NCBI RefSeq assembly: GCF_001865245.1
Contig: NZ_MKXB01000105.1
Span: forward strand, 26,886 to 90,885
Direction of reading: 5' to 3'
Source of the DNA: Streptomyces sp. CC53
Lineage (GTDB): Bacteria > Actinomycetota > Actinomycetes > Streptomycetales > Streptomycetaceae
DNA length: 64,000 nt
The translations under genes and the position numbers were made by a program. The notes under the pieces are model-generated. The model was not told the DNA's origin, made no database searches, and worked only from the letters and a program-made list of their open reading frames with translations. Of the stretch, positions 50,077 through 57,670 are shown piece by piece. Every line of letters begins with the position of its first letter. Position 1 is the first letter of the stretch.

Positions 50077-50093
50077 CCTCACGCCACGTGAGG
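50077..50093 (-). promoter_or_regulatory. tipA promoter and MerR-type operator
   Basis: The inverted repeat CCTCACG-TGG-CGTGAGG lies between TTGCAC (-35) and CAGGCT (-10), spaced 19 bases apart as in the S. coelicolor tipA promoter. MerR-family activators need this long spacer and twist the DNA to correct it. The site is 44 bases before the tipA start. Confidence 0.9.
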
Positions 50094-50118
50094 TGCAAGC
50101 CGGAAGAGCGGGCCGCTG

Positions 50119-50760
50119 TCAGATGCGGTCGCCGGGGTGCGGCACGCCGGTCGCGTACGGGTTGTCCTGGCCGTCGGCGAGGACGCCGCGGAAGGGCTCG
50201 CCCTCGCCCGCGAAGGTGTACGCGCCGCCCTCGATGCGGTCGATGAGGCCGCGGGTCCAGGCGGCCCCGGCGTCGGCCTGGTGCAGCCACAGGTGCATGA
50301 TCTCCCCGATGTGGCCGAGCTGCTCGGCACCGCCCTCGGGGAGGTACTCCCCGGTGACCGTCGCCCGCCACCGCTCCAGGCCCTCGACGCGGCGCCGCAG
50401 CAGGGCGACGACCTCCCCGCGCGGCAGGTCGACGAGGAAGCCCAGAGCGGCCGTGAGGCTGTCGGGCTTCTGGTCGTGGGCGGTCAACGCCTTCCGCAGG
50501 AGCGCGAAGTACTCCTCGGTGCCCTTGTCGGTGATCTCGTACTCGGTGCGCGGCGGGCCCCCGGCCGTGCTGGGCGCGGTCTCGTGGGCCCGCAGCAGCC
50601 CCTGCTTCGCCATCTGCTTGAGCGCGTGGTAGATCGACCCCGGTTTGGCGTTCGACCACTCGTGGGCGCCCCAGTACTCCAGGTCGTTGCGGACCTGGTA
50701 GCCGTGCGCCCGCCCGTGCTGGCGCACGGCCCCGAGGACCAGGAGCCGGATCGCCGACAT
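50119..50760 (-). CDS. PadR-family transcriptional regulator
   Basis: A 213-residue regulator. The winged helix spans residues 1-85 (LLVLGAVRQHGRAHGYQVRNDLEYWGAHEWSNAKPGSIYHALKQMAKQGLL). The C-terminal part is the PadR dimerisation domain with DLPRGEVVALLRRRVEGLERW. The ligand is unknown. It is upstream of tipA on the same strand but the tipA promoter starts within the 85-base gap, so tipA is probably independent. Confidence 0.9.
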   Translation of the reverse strand: MSAIRLLVLGAVRQHGRAHGYQVRNDLEYWGAHEWSNAKPGSIYHALKQMAKQGLLRAHETAPSTAGGPPRTEYEITDKGTEEYFALLRKALTAHDQKPDSLTAALGFLVDLPRGEVVALLRRRVEGLERWRATVTGEYLPEGGAEQLGHIGEIMHLWLHQADAGAAWTRGLIDRIEGGAYTFAGEGEPFRGVLADGQDNPYATGVPHPGDRI

Positions 50761-50824
50761 GCCCGCACCGTCCCTTCACGCCTGTCATGGGCTGTGGGAC
50801 GAGGGTACGGGCACGCCGCGGCCG

Positions 50825-51373
50825 CTACGACGCCTGCCCGTCCCGCTCCAGGGCGATGAGCTCGAACGACGTCTTCCCGTCCAGGGACTCGCGGATGATG
50901 TCGGCGTGGCCGGCGTGCCGCGCGAACTCCTGCACCAGGTGCAGCGCGAGCCAGCGCACGGAGACCCGGCCGTCCTTGGGGAACCAGGGCGCCTCGGGCA
51001 GCGGGAACGTGTCGTCCAGGCTCGGCACCGCGCGGACGAACTCCTCGGTCTCCTTGACGACGCCGTCCCAGTACGCGAGCACGCCGGGGACGGTCTCCTC
51101 GCCGATCAGCCGGAACCCCTCGTGCCAGGTGTCCTGCGTGCGCTGCCGCTCGTTCGGCCGCTGCTGGGCCAGCCGGAGCCAGTTCAGCTCCACCTCGGCC
51201 GCGTGCTTGAGCAGGCCGGACAGGGACAGCTCGCTGGCGCTGGGGCGGCTCGCCGCCTGCTCCTCGGTGAGCCCGAGCACCGCGCGGCGGAGCGCGTCGC
51301 GCTGCGCCGCCACGAAGGAGAGCAGCGCGCCGCGCTCGTCGCCGTGCGCCTCTGCGGGGACAAGAGCAACCAT
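50825..51373 (-). CDS. DinB-family protein (DUF664, thiol-transferase-like)
   Basis: A 182-residue four-helix bundle of the DinB/YfiT-like group, several members of which use mycothiol or bacillithiol for detoxification in actinobacteria. LLSFVAAQRDALRRAVLGLTEEQAASRP is helix one, and SLSGLLKHAAEVELNWLR carries the first metal-binding His. VRWLALHLVQEFARHAGHADIIRESLDG has the other two His residues. ATG 51373 is used because AAGG precedes it, and the longer frame adds 37 Arg-rich residues. Specific substrate is unknown. Confidence 0.88.
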   Translation of the reverse strand: MVALVPAEAHGDERGALLSFVAAQRDALRRAVLGLTEEQAASRPSASELSLSGLLKHAAEVELNWLRLAQQRPNERQRTQDTWHEGFRLIGEETVPGVLAYWDGVVKETEEFVRAVPSLDDTFPLPEAPWFPKDGRVSVRWLALHLVQEFARHAGHADIIRESLDGKTSFELIALERDGQAS

Positions 51374-51545
51374 GACGGGTCCGCCTTTCGTTCCGTATCG
51401 GCGTGCCGCCCACCTGGCGGCACGCCCGTCGGCCGGTGCGACCTGGCGTCCGCCCCGCCGCACCGCCGACCTGACGGGGCTCACGTTACGGACCGAAGAG
51501 GTCAGATCCTGTCCGCTTCGCCGGACGGTCGGCGCCCGGAGGGGA

Positions 51546-53003
51546 TCAGAACGGGAATCCGCTGCGCCGGTGCTGGATGGAGATCCACTTGTAGGTGGTG
51601 AAGGCGTCCACCGTGGCCTCGCCGTTGAGGCGGCCGACGCCGGAGTGCTTCTCCCCGCCGAAGGGGACGATGGGCTCGTCGTGGACGGTGCCGTCGTTGA
51701 TGTGGATCATGCCGGTGCGGATGCGCTGGGCGAGGCGCACGCCGCGCTCGATGTCCCCGGTGTGGACGGCGCCGCTGAGCCCGTACGGGGTGTCGTTGGC
51801 GATCCGCACGGCCTCGTCGTCCCCGTCGAACGGGATGATCAGGGCGACCGGGCCGAAGATCTCCTGGGACAGGACGGCCGCGCCCTCGGGCACGTCGGTG
51901 AGGACGGTCGGGGGGACGACGTTGCCCTGGGTGCGACCGCGCACCAGCGGGGTGGCGCCCGCGGCGACCGCCTGCTCCACGATGGACGTGACCGCCTCGG
52001 CCTGGGCGGCGCTGATGAGGGGGCCGACGTGAGTCTCGGGGTCGGCGGGGTCGCCGCTCCTGAGCGTCTTCACCTTGGCGACGTACTTCTCGGTGAACGC
52101 GTCGGCGACGGAGCGGTCCACGAGGACGCGGTTGGCGGCCATGCAGACCTGGCCCTGGTGCACGAACCGGCTGAAGACGGCGGCGTCGACGGCGTAGTCC
52201 AGGTCGGCGTCGTCGAGGACGACGAGGGCGCTGTTGCCGCCGAGCTCCAGCACGGCCCGCTTGAAGTGGGCGGCGCAGACGCCGGCGACGTGCCGGCCGA
52301 CCCGGTCGGAACCGGTGAAGGAGATCACCGACGGCACCGGGTGCTCCAGCAGCGCGTCCCCGATCTCCGCGATGTCGGTCACGACGACGTTGAGCAGACC
52401 GGGCGGCAGGCCCGCGTCCTCGAAGATCTTCGCGATGAGCGTGCCGCCGAGGACGGGGGTGTTCTGGTGCGGCTTGAGCACGACGCCGTTGCCGAGGGCC
52501 AGGGCCGGGGCGACCGACTTGATCGACAGGAAGAAGGGGAAGTTGAAGGGGCTGATCACGCCGACGACCCCGGCGGGGATGCGGTAGACCCGGTTCTCCT
52601 TGCCGTCGATGGGCGACGGCAGGATGCGGCCCTCGGCCCGCAGCGCGAGGCTCATGGACTCCCGTATGAACTCCTTGGCGAGGTGGATCTCGAAACCCGC
52701 CTTGAGGCGCGTCCCGCCCAGCTCCGCGACGATCGCCTCGGTGATCTCGGCCTCGCGGTCCTCGATCAGCCGCAGCGCGCGCTCGAAGACGGTGCGCCGG
52801 GCGTACGGGTTGGTCTCGGCCCAGGCGCGCTGCGCTCTCTCCGCGGCGCGGTACGCCTGGTCCACCTCGTCGACGGTGGCGACGGTGAGGGAGGCGAGCT
52901 TCTCCTCGTTGTACGGGTTGACGTCGATGATGTCCCAGGAGCCGCCGCCGGGCCGCCACTCGCCGTCGATGTACTGCAGGGCCAGATCTGTGAAGTAGGA
53001 CAT
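51546..53003 (-). CDS. Aldehyde dehydrogenase (benzaldehyde/salicylaldehyde type)
   Basis: A 485-residue NAD(P)-dependent dehydrogenase. The cofactor motif is FTGSDRVGRHVAG, the general base Glu is in VLELGGNSALVVLDDADLD, and the catalytic Cys is in HQGQVCMAANRVLV. The substrate-site and NAD-pocket segments (SPFNFPFFLSIKSVAPALALGNGVVLKP) match the aromatic aldehyde dehydrogenase group, so an aromatic aldehyde is a reasonable guess. It stands alone. CGGAAGGG lies before the ATG at 53003. Confidence 0.93.
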   Translation of the reverse strand: MSYFTDLALQYIDGEWRPGGGSWDIIDVNPYNEEKLASLTVATVDEVDQAYRAAERAQRAWAETNPYARRTVFERALRLIEDREAEITEAIVAELGGTRLKAGFEIHLAKEFIRESMSLALRAEGRILPSPIDGKENRVYRIPAGVVGVISPFNFPFFLSIKSVAPALALGNGVVLKPHQNTPVLGGTLIAKIFEDAGLPPGLLNVVVTDIAEIGDALLEHPVPSVISFTGSDRVGRHVAGVCAAHFKRAVLELGGNSALVVLDDADLDYAVDAAVFSRFVHQGQVCMAANRVLVDRSVADAFTEKYVAKVKTLRSGDPADPETHVGPLISAAQAEAVTSIVEQAVAAGATPLVRGRTQGNVVPPTVLTDVPEGAAVLSQEIFGPVALIIPFDGDDEAVRIANDTPYGLSGAVHTGDIERGVRLAQRIRTGMIHINDGTVHDEPIVPFGGEKHSGVGRLNGEATVDAFTTYKWISIQHRRSGFPF

Positions 53004-53142
53004 GCCATCCCTTCCGGAGGCCGACGGAAGGACCGGGGTGAGGCCCTCCGAGCCGGCTGCGCCGAGCGCCTGTGATGGAACGTCATCCTACGTGTGGGGC
53101 AGACGAGTTGGAGGTCACCGGCAGATGAACCGGGGGGACGGC

Positions 53143-54006
53143 TCAGATCAGCTGGAGCAGCCCCCTGAGGACGTCGCGGCTCCCCTCGGGGTCCGGGCTG
53201 TCCTCGCGCAGCCGGTCCATCGCCCGCTCGTACTGGGCGACCTCCTCGGGCTTGTCGATGTACAGCGCGCCCGTCAGCTGCTCCAGGTACACGATGTCGG
53301 AGAGGTCGGACTCGGGGAACCGCAGCATGGTGAAGGCACCGCTCTCCCCGGAGTGCCCGCCGAAACTGAACGGCATCACCTGGAGGGTGACGTTGGGCTG
53401 CTCGGAGATCTCGATGAGGTGCTTGAGCTGCTCGCGCATGACGGCCCGGTCGCCGTACGGGCGGCGCAGCGCCGCCTCGTCGAGAACGGCGTGGAACTGC
53501 GGGGCGCGTTCGGACACCAGGACCTTCTGCCGCTCCAGCCGGAGTGCGACCCGGCGGTCGATCTCGGCCTGGGGTGCGCCGGGCATGCCCCGGGCGACGA
53601 CGGCGTGGGCGTACGCCTCCGTCTGGAGCAGTCCGTGGATGAACTGCACCTCGTAGATGCGGATGAAGGAGGCGGCGCCTTCGAGGCCGATGTAGGTCTG
53701 GAACCAGCCGGGCAGCACGTCGCCGTAGCTGTGCCACCAGCCCGCGATGTTGGCCTCGCGGACGAGGCCGAGGAGCGCCTCGCGCTCCTGCTCGTCGGTG
53801 ACGCCGTAGAGCGTCAGCAGATCTTCGACGTCCCTCGCCTTGAAGCTCACCCGGCCCAACTCCAGACGGCTGATCTTTGATTCGGACGCGCGGATCGCGT
53901 ATCCCGCGGCCTCGCGCGTGATGCCGCGCGACTCGCGCAGTCGCCGGAGCTGGGAGCCCAGCAGTATGCGGCGTACGAGGGAGCCGCCCGATTCCTTCGC
54001 GGTCAC
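53143..54006 (-). CDS. WhiJ-like XRE regulator with DUF5753 domain (Scr1-type antitoxin-like)
   Basis: A 287-residue regulator. Residues about 10-75 are an XRE helix-turn-helix (LGSQLRRLRESRGITREAAGYAIRASESKISRLELGRVSF). Residues 110-287 are the DUF5753 domain (PGWFQTYIGLEGAASFIRIYEVQFIHGLLQTEAYAHAVV). GTG 54006 is preferred because GGAGG lies nine bases upstream. This type of gene is normally linked to DUF397 and HATPase genes, and both are next to it here. Loss of related genes affects Streptomyces development. It is divergent from the HATPase gene, so the 306-base gap probably holds sites it controls. Confidence 0.9.
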   Translation of the reverse strand: MTAKESGGSLVRRILLGSQLRRLRESRGITREAAGYAIRASESKISRLELGRVSFKARDVEDLLTLYGVTDEQEREALLGLVREANIAGWWHSYGDVLPGWFQTYIGLEGAASFIRIYEVQFIHGLLQTEAYAHAVVARGMPGAPQAEIDRRVALRLERQKVLVSERAPQFHAVLDEAALRRPYGDRAVMREQLKHLIEISEQPNVTLQVMPFSFGGHSGESGAFTMLRFPESDLSDIVYLEQLTGALYIDKPEEVAQYERAMDRLREDSPDPEGSRDVLRGLLQLI

Positions 54007-54112
54007 CTTTCCAACCCTCCCCATCGCTGGTGTGTACGACGGAGCGCCCCCAAGCCCCGAGGAAGCGGATTCTGCCACCAAAACGCTTCAGCCCGTACGC
54101 GAACGATTACAG

Positions 54113-54125
54113 AGTGAGCAACTCT
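54113..54125. promoter_or_regulatory. Short inverted repeat in the XRE/HATPase intergenic region
   Basis: GAGT and ACTC flank a 5-base centre. The same GAGT/ACTC core recurs in the phased repeats of the DUF397 leader (55466-55498), so it may be part of the operator seen by the adjacent XRE protein. Confidence 0.3.
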
Positions 54126-54196
54126 TCGGCCACACCCGGAAGTTGGGCCGGGGGAAGATATGGCCAGAAACTCCGTGCGCCGGGACACGTCGGGCG

Positions 54197-54225
54197 CGTG
54201 CACGTGCATCTGCCCTTGCATCTGC
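54197..54225 (+). promoter_or_regulatory. 29-bp element A, promoter of the HATPase gene
   Basis: Begins CGTGCACGTGCATCTGC and ends TTGCATCTGC. It matches element B upstream of the DUF397 gene at 26 of 29 positions in the same orientation relative to the gene. The second half supplies TTGCAT, a likely -35 box 17 bases from AACGAT. It ends 87 bases before ATG 54313. Confidence 0.7.
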
Positions 54226-54312
54226 CCCTGCCTTTCGGAACGATGGTCCCCGCGCACCTGCGTAACCGTTCGTGTTGTAGCACCACAGCCGCGAAATCGG
54301 GGAGTGCCTCGC

Positions 54313-54822
54313 ATGGGGACGAATGGATCGACCATGCTCGCGCCGTTAAGGCAGGGGCTTCCTCCGATCGACGCCGCGTCCGTGTCCAGCTCCGCGTCCT
54401 GCGCGCTGCCCGCCCGGTACGAGGCCGTGCGCGGTGCCCGCCAGTTCACGGACACGACCCTGGCGCAGTGGAACCTGAGCGACCGGTTCGATGACGTGGC
54501 GCTCGTCGTGTCGGAGCTGGTGACCAACGCCCTGCGGCACGCGCTGCCCGCCGACACCCCGCGGGACCACCCGCACGACCCGCCGGTACGGCTGCACCTC
54601 ATACGCTGGGCGAGCCGCCTGGTGTGCGCGGTGCGCGACCCGAGCCCGCAGACGCCGCGGACGCCGGAGCCCCGGACGGCCGAGGAGGACTTCTCGGCGG
54701 AGTCCGGGCGCGGGCTGTTCCTCGTCGAGTCGTTCAGCGACAGCTGGGGCTGGCACCCCCTGGCGGGAACCCTGCACGGCAAGGTGGTCTGGGCGCTGTT
54801 CCGACTGCCGGACGGCCCGTAG
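54313..54822 (+). CDS. RsbW-like HATPase, anti-sigma factor type
   Basis: A 169-residue stand-alone ATP-binding domain of the GHKL fold. The N box is ALVVSELVTNALRHA and the G1/G2 region includes VCAVRDPS and ESGRGLFLVESFSDSWGW. Such proteins act as anti-sigma factor kinases or, in WhiJ-like loci, as partners of the XRE and DUF397 proteins. ATG 54313 has GGAG at eight bases. A terminator with a T-tract follows. It shares a divergent control region with the XRE gene. Confidence 0.9.
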   Translation: MGTNGSTMLAPLRQGLPPIDAASVSSSASCALPARYEAVRGARQFTDTTLAQWNLSDRFDDVALVVSELVTNALRHALPADTPRDHPHDPPVRLHLIRWASRLVCAVRDPSPQTPRTPEPRTAEEDFSAESGRGLFLVESFSDSWGWHPLAGTLHGKVVWALFRLPDGP

Positions 54823-54860
54823 GACACAGGTACGGCGAGCGCACGGCACCGCGAACACGA

Positions 54861-54886
54861 GGGGCTCCGGGACCGGGGCCCCTTTT
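54861..54886 (+). terminator. Intrinsic terminator of the HATPase gene
   Basis: An 8-bp stem (GGGGCTCC with GGGGCCCC, one G-U pair), 6-base loop, then TTTT. Confidence 0.75.
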
Positions 54887-54921
54887 CCCGTACCCCGTAC
54901 CCCGTACCCCGTGCCCCGTGG
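54887..54921. repeat. Five tandem 7-bp repeats
   Basis: Five consecutive CCCGTAC-type units, the last two being CCCGTGC and CCCGTGG. They begin at the base after the terminator T-tract. Confidence 0.85.
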
Positions 54922-55213
54922 CGCGTCACGCCCGTCGGGACCGGTACGGACCGGCCGGGACCGTACGCACCCGTCGCGACCGGTACGGGTAGCGGGGCGA
55001 GCGCACACCGGGCAGCCGCCCCATGCCGCCGGGCCGGGCGCCCCCCGGGCCGGGCGCCCCCCGGGCCGGGCGCCCCCCGCCGCCCGGGCAGCCCACAGCA
55101 GGCGGGGACCGCACGCCGAGGAGGGGCCGCCCAGCGCGAGGGCGGCCGCGCGCGGGCGCGGCCGGACCGCCCACCGCGCCACCCGCCCCGCGTGGTGCAG
55201 CCCGCCCCTCGGG
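54922..55213. repeat. GC-rich intergenic region with three perfect 16-bp repeats
   Basis: Between the HATPase and DUF397 genes. Degenerate GGGACCGGTACGG-like units fill 54935-54995. Three perfect head-to-tail copies of GGGCCGGGCGCCCCCC follow at 55031-55078. No gene is supported. The array is GC-only and likely to slip. Confidence 0.8.
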
Positions 55214-55453
55214 TCAGATGTCGACGAGGTGGTCGAACTCGCCGTCCTTCACGCCGAGCAGCATCGCCTCGATCTCCGCGGGCGTGTAGACGAGTGCGGG
55301 CCCTTCGGGAAACCGGGAGTTGCGCACGGCCACGCCGCCTCCTGGCAGTTTCGCGAACTCCACACACGAGCCCTGGGAGTTGCTGTGCCGGCTCTTCTGC
55401 CAGACGACCCCATGAAGCTCTGTGGCTGCCATGCCGTTGTACACGTGGTGCAC
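55214..55453 (-). CDS. DUF397 protein (BldB/Scr2-related small regulator)
   Basis: A 79-residue member of DUF397. The signature VVWQKSRHSNSQGSCVEFAKLPGGGVAVRNSRFPEGPALVYTPAEIEAMLLGVKDGEFDHL is complete. These proteins partner the XRE/DUF5753 regulators, and several influence sporulation. The GTG at 55453 is taken because GGGGAG lies six bases upstream. The later ATG at 55432 has no ribosome site. The leader (about 95 bases) contains phased repeats, and the promoter carries element B. Confidence 0.9.
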   Translation of the reverse strand: MHHVYNGMAATELHGVVWQKSRHSNSQGSCVEFAKLPGGGVAVRNSRFPEGPALVYTPAEIEAMLLGVKDGEFDHLVDI

Positions 55454-55465
55454 AGGACGCTCCCC

Positions 55466-55498
55466 GAGTCACATGAGTTGCATGAGTTGCCTTGAGTC
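55466..55498 (-). promoter_or_regulatory. Phased GAGT(T/C) repeats in the DUF397 leader
   Basis: Four GAGTC/GAGTT units at 55466, 55475, 55484 and 55494 are spaced 9, 9 and 10 bases apart, so they lie on one face of the helix. Two are perfect CATGAGTTG copies. They may be a DNA-binding array or a leader RNA element. Confidence 0.5.
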
Positions 55499-55547
55499 AC
55501 TGCTGTTGCACTAGTCAACTATCCGGGATCATAGTCGCGTTCACTTG

Positions 55548-55576
55548 CAGGTGCATGAGCAGATGCACGTGCACGG
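55548..55576 (-). promoter_or_regulatory. 29-bp element B, promoter of the DUF397 gene
   Basis: On the minus strand begins CGTGCACGTGCATCTGC and ends ATGCACCTGC. It matches element A at 26 of 29 bases. ATGCAC serves as -35, 17 bases before a clear TATGAT -10 box. Located about 95 bases before the DUF397 start. Confidence 0.75.
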
Positions 55577-55643
55577 GGGGTGGTCCTCCGACTACACAGA
55601 CGCGCGAGAAGCCCCCCAGGCTCCCTCCACTTGTACCCATACG

Positions 55644-55668
55644 GAAAACGCCCGCCGACCGGCGGGCG
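55644..55668 (-). terminator. Second of two tandem terminators after the ribosomal cluster
   Basis: 9-bp arms CGCCCGCCG and CGGCGGGCG, followed on the minus strand by TTTT. Confidence 0.75.
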
Positions 55669-55677
55669 CACAGGAGG

Positions 55678-55719
55678 CAAAAAAGGGGCCCTCACCGCGG
55701 CGGACACGGTGAGGGCCCC
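55678..55719 (-). terminator. Main terminator of the rpmG-rpmE-cobW-rpsR operon
   Basis: Perfect 13-bp arms GGGGCCCTCACCG and CGGTGAGGGCCCC with a 9-base loop, followed on the minus strand by a run of six T. It lies 76 bases past the rpsR stop. Confidence 0.9.
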
Positions 55720-55794
55720 GGGTGGGCCCCGGCGGGGAGGACGACCGGGACCCGGCGGATCCAGGTCACATGGATCCGAGCCGGAAAAGGCGGG

Positions 55795-56040
55795 TCAGCG
55801 GGCCGGGGACCCGTACGGCAGCAGCGCCATCTCGCGGGCGTTCTTGACGGCGCGGGCGATCTGCCGCTGCTGCTGGGCGGTGACGCGGGTCACCCGGCGG
55901 CTGCGGATCTTGCCGCGGTCGGATATGAACTTCCGCAGCAGGTCGGTGTCCTTGTAGTCGATGTACGTGATGCCGTCGCGGTCCAGCGGGTTGGGGCGGG
56001 ACTTGACGGGCTTCCGGTCGCCGGAGCGGCGCGGGGGCAT
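55795..56040 (-). CDS. rpsR2: Ribosomal protein S18, zinc-free paralogue
   Basis: An 81-residue S18 protein that replaces its zinc-containing paralogue when zinc is scarce. The core [58 protein letters not shown] is complete, and there is no Cys at all, unlike C+ S18 of actinobacteria. It is the last gene of the leftward Zur-controlled operon, starting three bases after the CobW-like stop. Confidence 0.95.
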   Translation of the reverse strand: MPPRRSGDRKPVKSRPNPLDRDGITYIDYKDTDLLRKFISDRGKIRSRRVTRVTAQQQRQIARAVKNAREMALLPYGSPAR

Positions 56041-56043
56041 GGT

Positions 56044-57183
56044 TCAGACCTCCAGGAGGGCGTCGAAGGCGGGCGGGAGCAGCTTCCAGGCCGAGCGGCC
56101 GGCGGCGTACTCCGCGTCGGTGAGCAGGCAGGAGTCGAGCACTTCGGCGAGCCCCTCGCGGTCCAGTCCCGGGGAGACGAAGACGAGGTGCTGGCAGCGG
56201 TCCCCGTGCTCGGGGTCCCAGTCCAGGGCGGCCGCGGCACGGCGCACCGGCGGGACCATCTCCCAGGCGGCGTCCGGCAGCGAGGCCAGCCACGGCCCGG
56301 CGCTCTCCACGCACAGGGCGCCGCCCGCCGCGTCCCAGTGCAGCAGGGTGTCCGGCCGGTCGGCGAGCCAGAACCGGCCGCGGCTGCGGGCGGCGGCGCA
56401 GGTCAGGTCCTCCAGCGCCGCGTACAGCCGCTCGGGGTGGAAGGGGCGCCGACTGCGCCACACGTACGTGGCGACGCCGGCGGCGTCGGCCTCCTGCGGC
56501 AGCAGGGCGCAGGCCGGGTGCTGGGCGGCGGCCGCGGCCTCCACGTCGAAGCCGGCCAGCACGGCGCCGGCCAGGTCACCGTCCGGCAGGGCCACGCGGC
56601 GGGCGGTGGGGTGCAGCTGGGCGAGCAGCTCGCGGTCCTCGTCGTCGGCCTCGTCGCTCTCCAGGACGGCGAGGACGGGCGCGTATTCCAGCTGGCGCGC
56701 CCAGGTGTCGGCGACGGTCCGCTGGTCGGTGGGCGCGGCGGCGAGGCCGGCGTCCGCCAGGTCGTCGCCGTTGCCGAGGTACGGCAGGACCAGTGCGGGG
56801 TCCACGGCGGTCACGACCCCGGTCAGGTCGAGCCCGGCGGCGGCGACGACCTCGGCCATCGCCTTGGGTTCGACGGAGTCCCACAGCTCGACGACGGCGA
56901 GCCGGGTCAGGCCCGCGTCGGCCAGCCGCTGCAGCTCGGGCACGAGGTCCTCGCGCAGGGCGCAGCAGGCGCAGTCGTTGACGAGGGGCGTCTCGCCGTG
57001 GGAGAGCACGCCGGTGGCGTCGCGGACGGTGCGGAGGACCGCGCCGCGCTCGGCGGCGGCGGACAGGTCGTGGTGGAGGGCCACGCTGCCCGGGACGGTG
57101 GCAAGGAGCCGTTCGACGGCGGCCCTGCGGGCATCGGTGTGGAGCCCGCCGACGACGGCGACGGACAGGGGGACGGACGGCAT
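56044..57183 (-). CDS. CobW-like protein lacking the P-loop, zinc-deficiency locus
   Basis: A 379-residue protein of the CobW/YciC group, whose members are GTPase metallochaperones. The metal motif CACC (Cys71, 73, 74) in NDCACCALREDLVPEL is intact, and the C-terminal CobW domain has FHPERLYAALEDL, RGRFWLADRPDTLLHWDAAGG and DPEHGDRCQHLVFVSPGLD. Where the Walker A GxxxxGK(S/T) should be, the sequence is VAVVGGLHTDARRAAVERLL, with no Lys or Ser/Thr. Nucleotide binding by the usual route is therefore doubtful. The start overlaps the L31 stop by four bases. It is part of the Zur-boxed operon. Confidence 0.9.
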   Translation of the reverse strand: MPSVPLSVAVVGGLHTDARRAAVERLLATVPGSVALHHDLSAAAERGAVLRTVRDATGVLSHGETPLVNDCACCALREDLVPELQRLADAGLTRLAVVELWDSVEPKAMAEVVAAAGLDLTGVVTAVDPALVLPYLGNGDDLADAGLAAAPTDQRTVADTWARQLEYAPVLAVLESDEADDEDRELLAQLHPTARRVALPDGDLAGAVLAGFDVEAAAAAQHPACALLPQEADAAGVATYVWRSRRPFHPERLYAALEDLTCAAARSRGRFWLADRPDTLLHWDAAGGALCVESAGPWLASLPDAAWEMVPPVRRAAAALDWDPEHGDRCQHLVFVSPGLDREGLAEVLDSCLLTDAEYAAGRSAWKLLPPAFDALLEV

Positions 57184-57437
57184 CAGCGCGCCCCGCGCTG
57201 CCCGTAACGCTGCTCGAACCGCTCCACGCGACCGGCGGTGTCGAGGACGCGGGCCTGCCCGGTGTAGAAGGGGTGGCTCGCGGAGGAGATCTCGACGTCG
57301 ACGACGGGGTAGGTGTGGCCGTCCTCCCACTCGATCGTCTTGTCGCTGGTCATGGTCGACCTCGTGAGGAAGGCGAGGCCGCCGGCCTTGTCGCGGAAGA
57401 CGACGGGGCCGTACGGGGGGTGGATTCCGGGCTTCAC
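57183..57437 (-). CDS. rpmE2: Ribosomal protein L31 type B (zinc-free)
   Basis: An 84-residue L31 paralogue without the CxxC zinc pair of type A. The type B signature [29 protein letters not shown] is followed by [31 protein letters not shown]. It replaces L31A under low zinc, releasing metal. It overlaps the CobW-like gene by four bases and follows L33 by five. Confidence 0.96.
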   Translation of the reverse strand: MKPGIHPPYGPVVFRDKAGGLAFLTRSTMTSDKTIEWEDGHTYPVVDVEISSASHPFYTGQARVLDTAGRVERFEQRYGQRGAR

Positions 57438-57442
57438 GGGGC

Positions 57443-57607
57443 TCAGCGCTCCTCTCGGAAGTCGACGTGCCGGCCGACGACCGGGTCGTACTTGCGCAGG
57501 GTCAGGCGGTCGGGGTCGTTCCGGCGGTTCTTGCGGGTGACGTAGGTGTAGCCGGTGCCGGCGGTGGACCGGAGCTTGATGATCGGGCGGAGTTCGTTGC
57601 GGGCCAT
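57443..57607 (-). CDS. rpmG: Ribosomal protein L33, zinc-free paralogue
   Basis: A 54-residue L33 protein ([20 protein letters not shown]...) without the four Cys of the zinc form. First gene of the leftward operon, 14 bases from the Zur box shared with rpmB. Confidence 0.95.
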   Translation of the reverse strand: MARNELRPIIKLRSTAGTGYTYVTRKNRRNDPDRLTLRKYDPVVGRHVDFREER

Positions 57608-57620
57608 GTGGCTAAGATAG

Positions 57621-57637
57621 ATGGAAATGGTTTCCAT
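57621..57637. promoter_or_regulatory. Zur box between rpmG and rpmB
   Basis: ATGGAAA-TGG-TTTCCAT, a perfect 7-bp inverted repeat around a 3-base centre, matches the Streptomyces Zur operator pattern TGAAAATNATTTTCA. It is in the divergent gap and would repress both ribosomal units when zinc is present. Confidence 0.88.
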
Positions 57638-57670
57638 TACCAAGTCAGTTCCCGAGAGGTAGGTCACCCC

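Noticed and set aside
55031..55078. Three 16-bp repeats considered as a CRISPR-like array
   Set aside because: The units are directly adjacent with no spacers, too short and purely G/C, so a simple tandem repeat is the better description.
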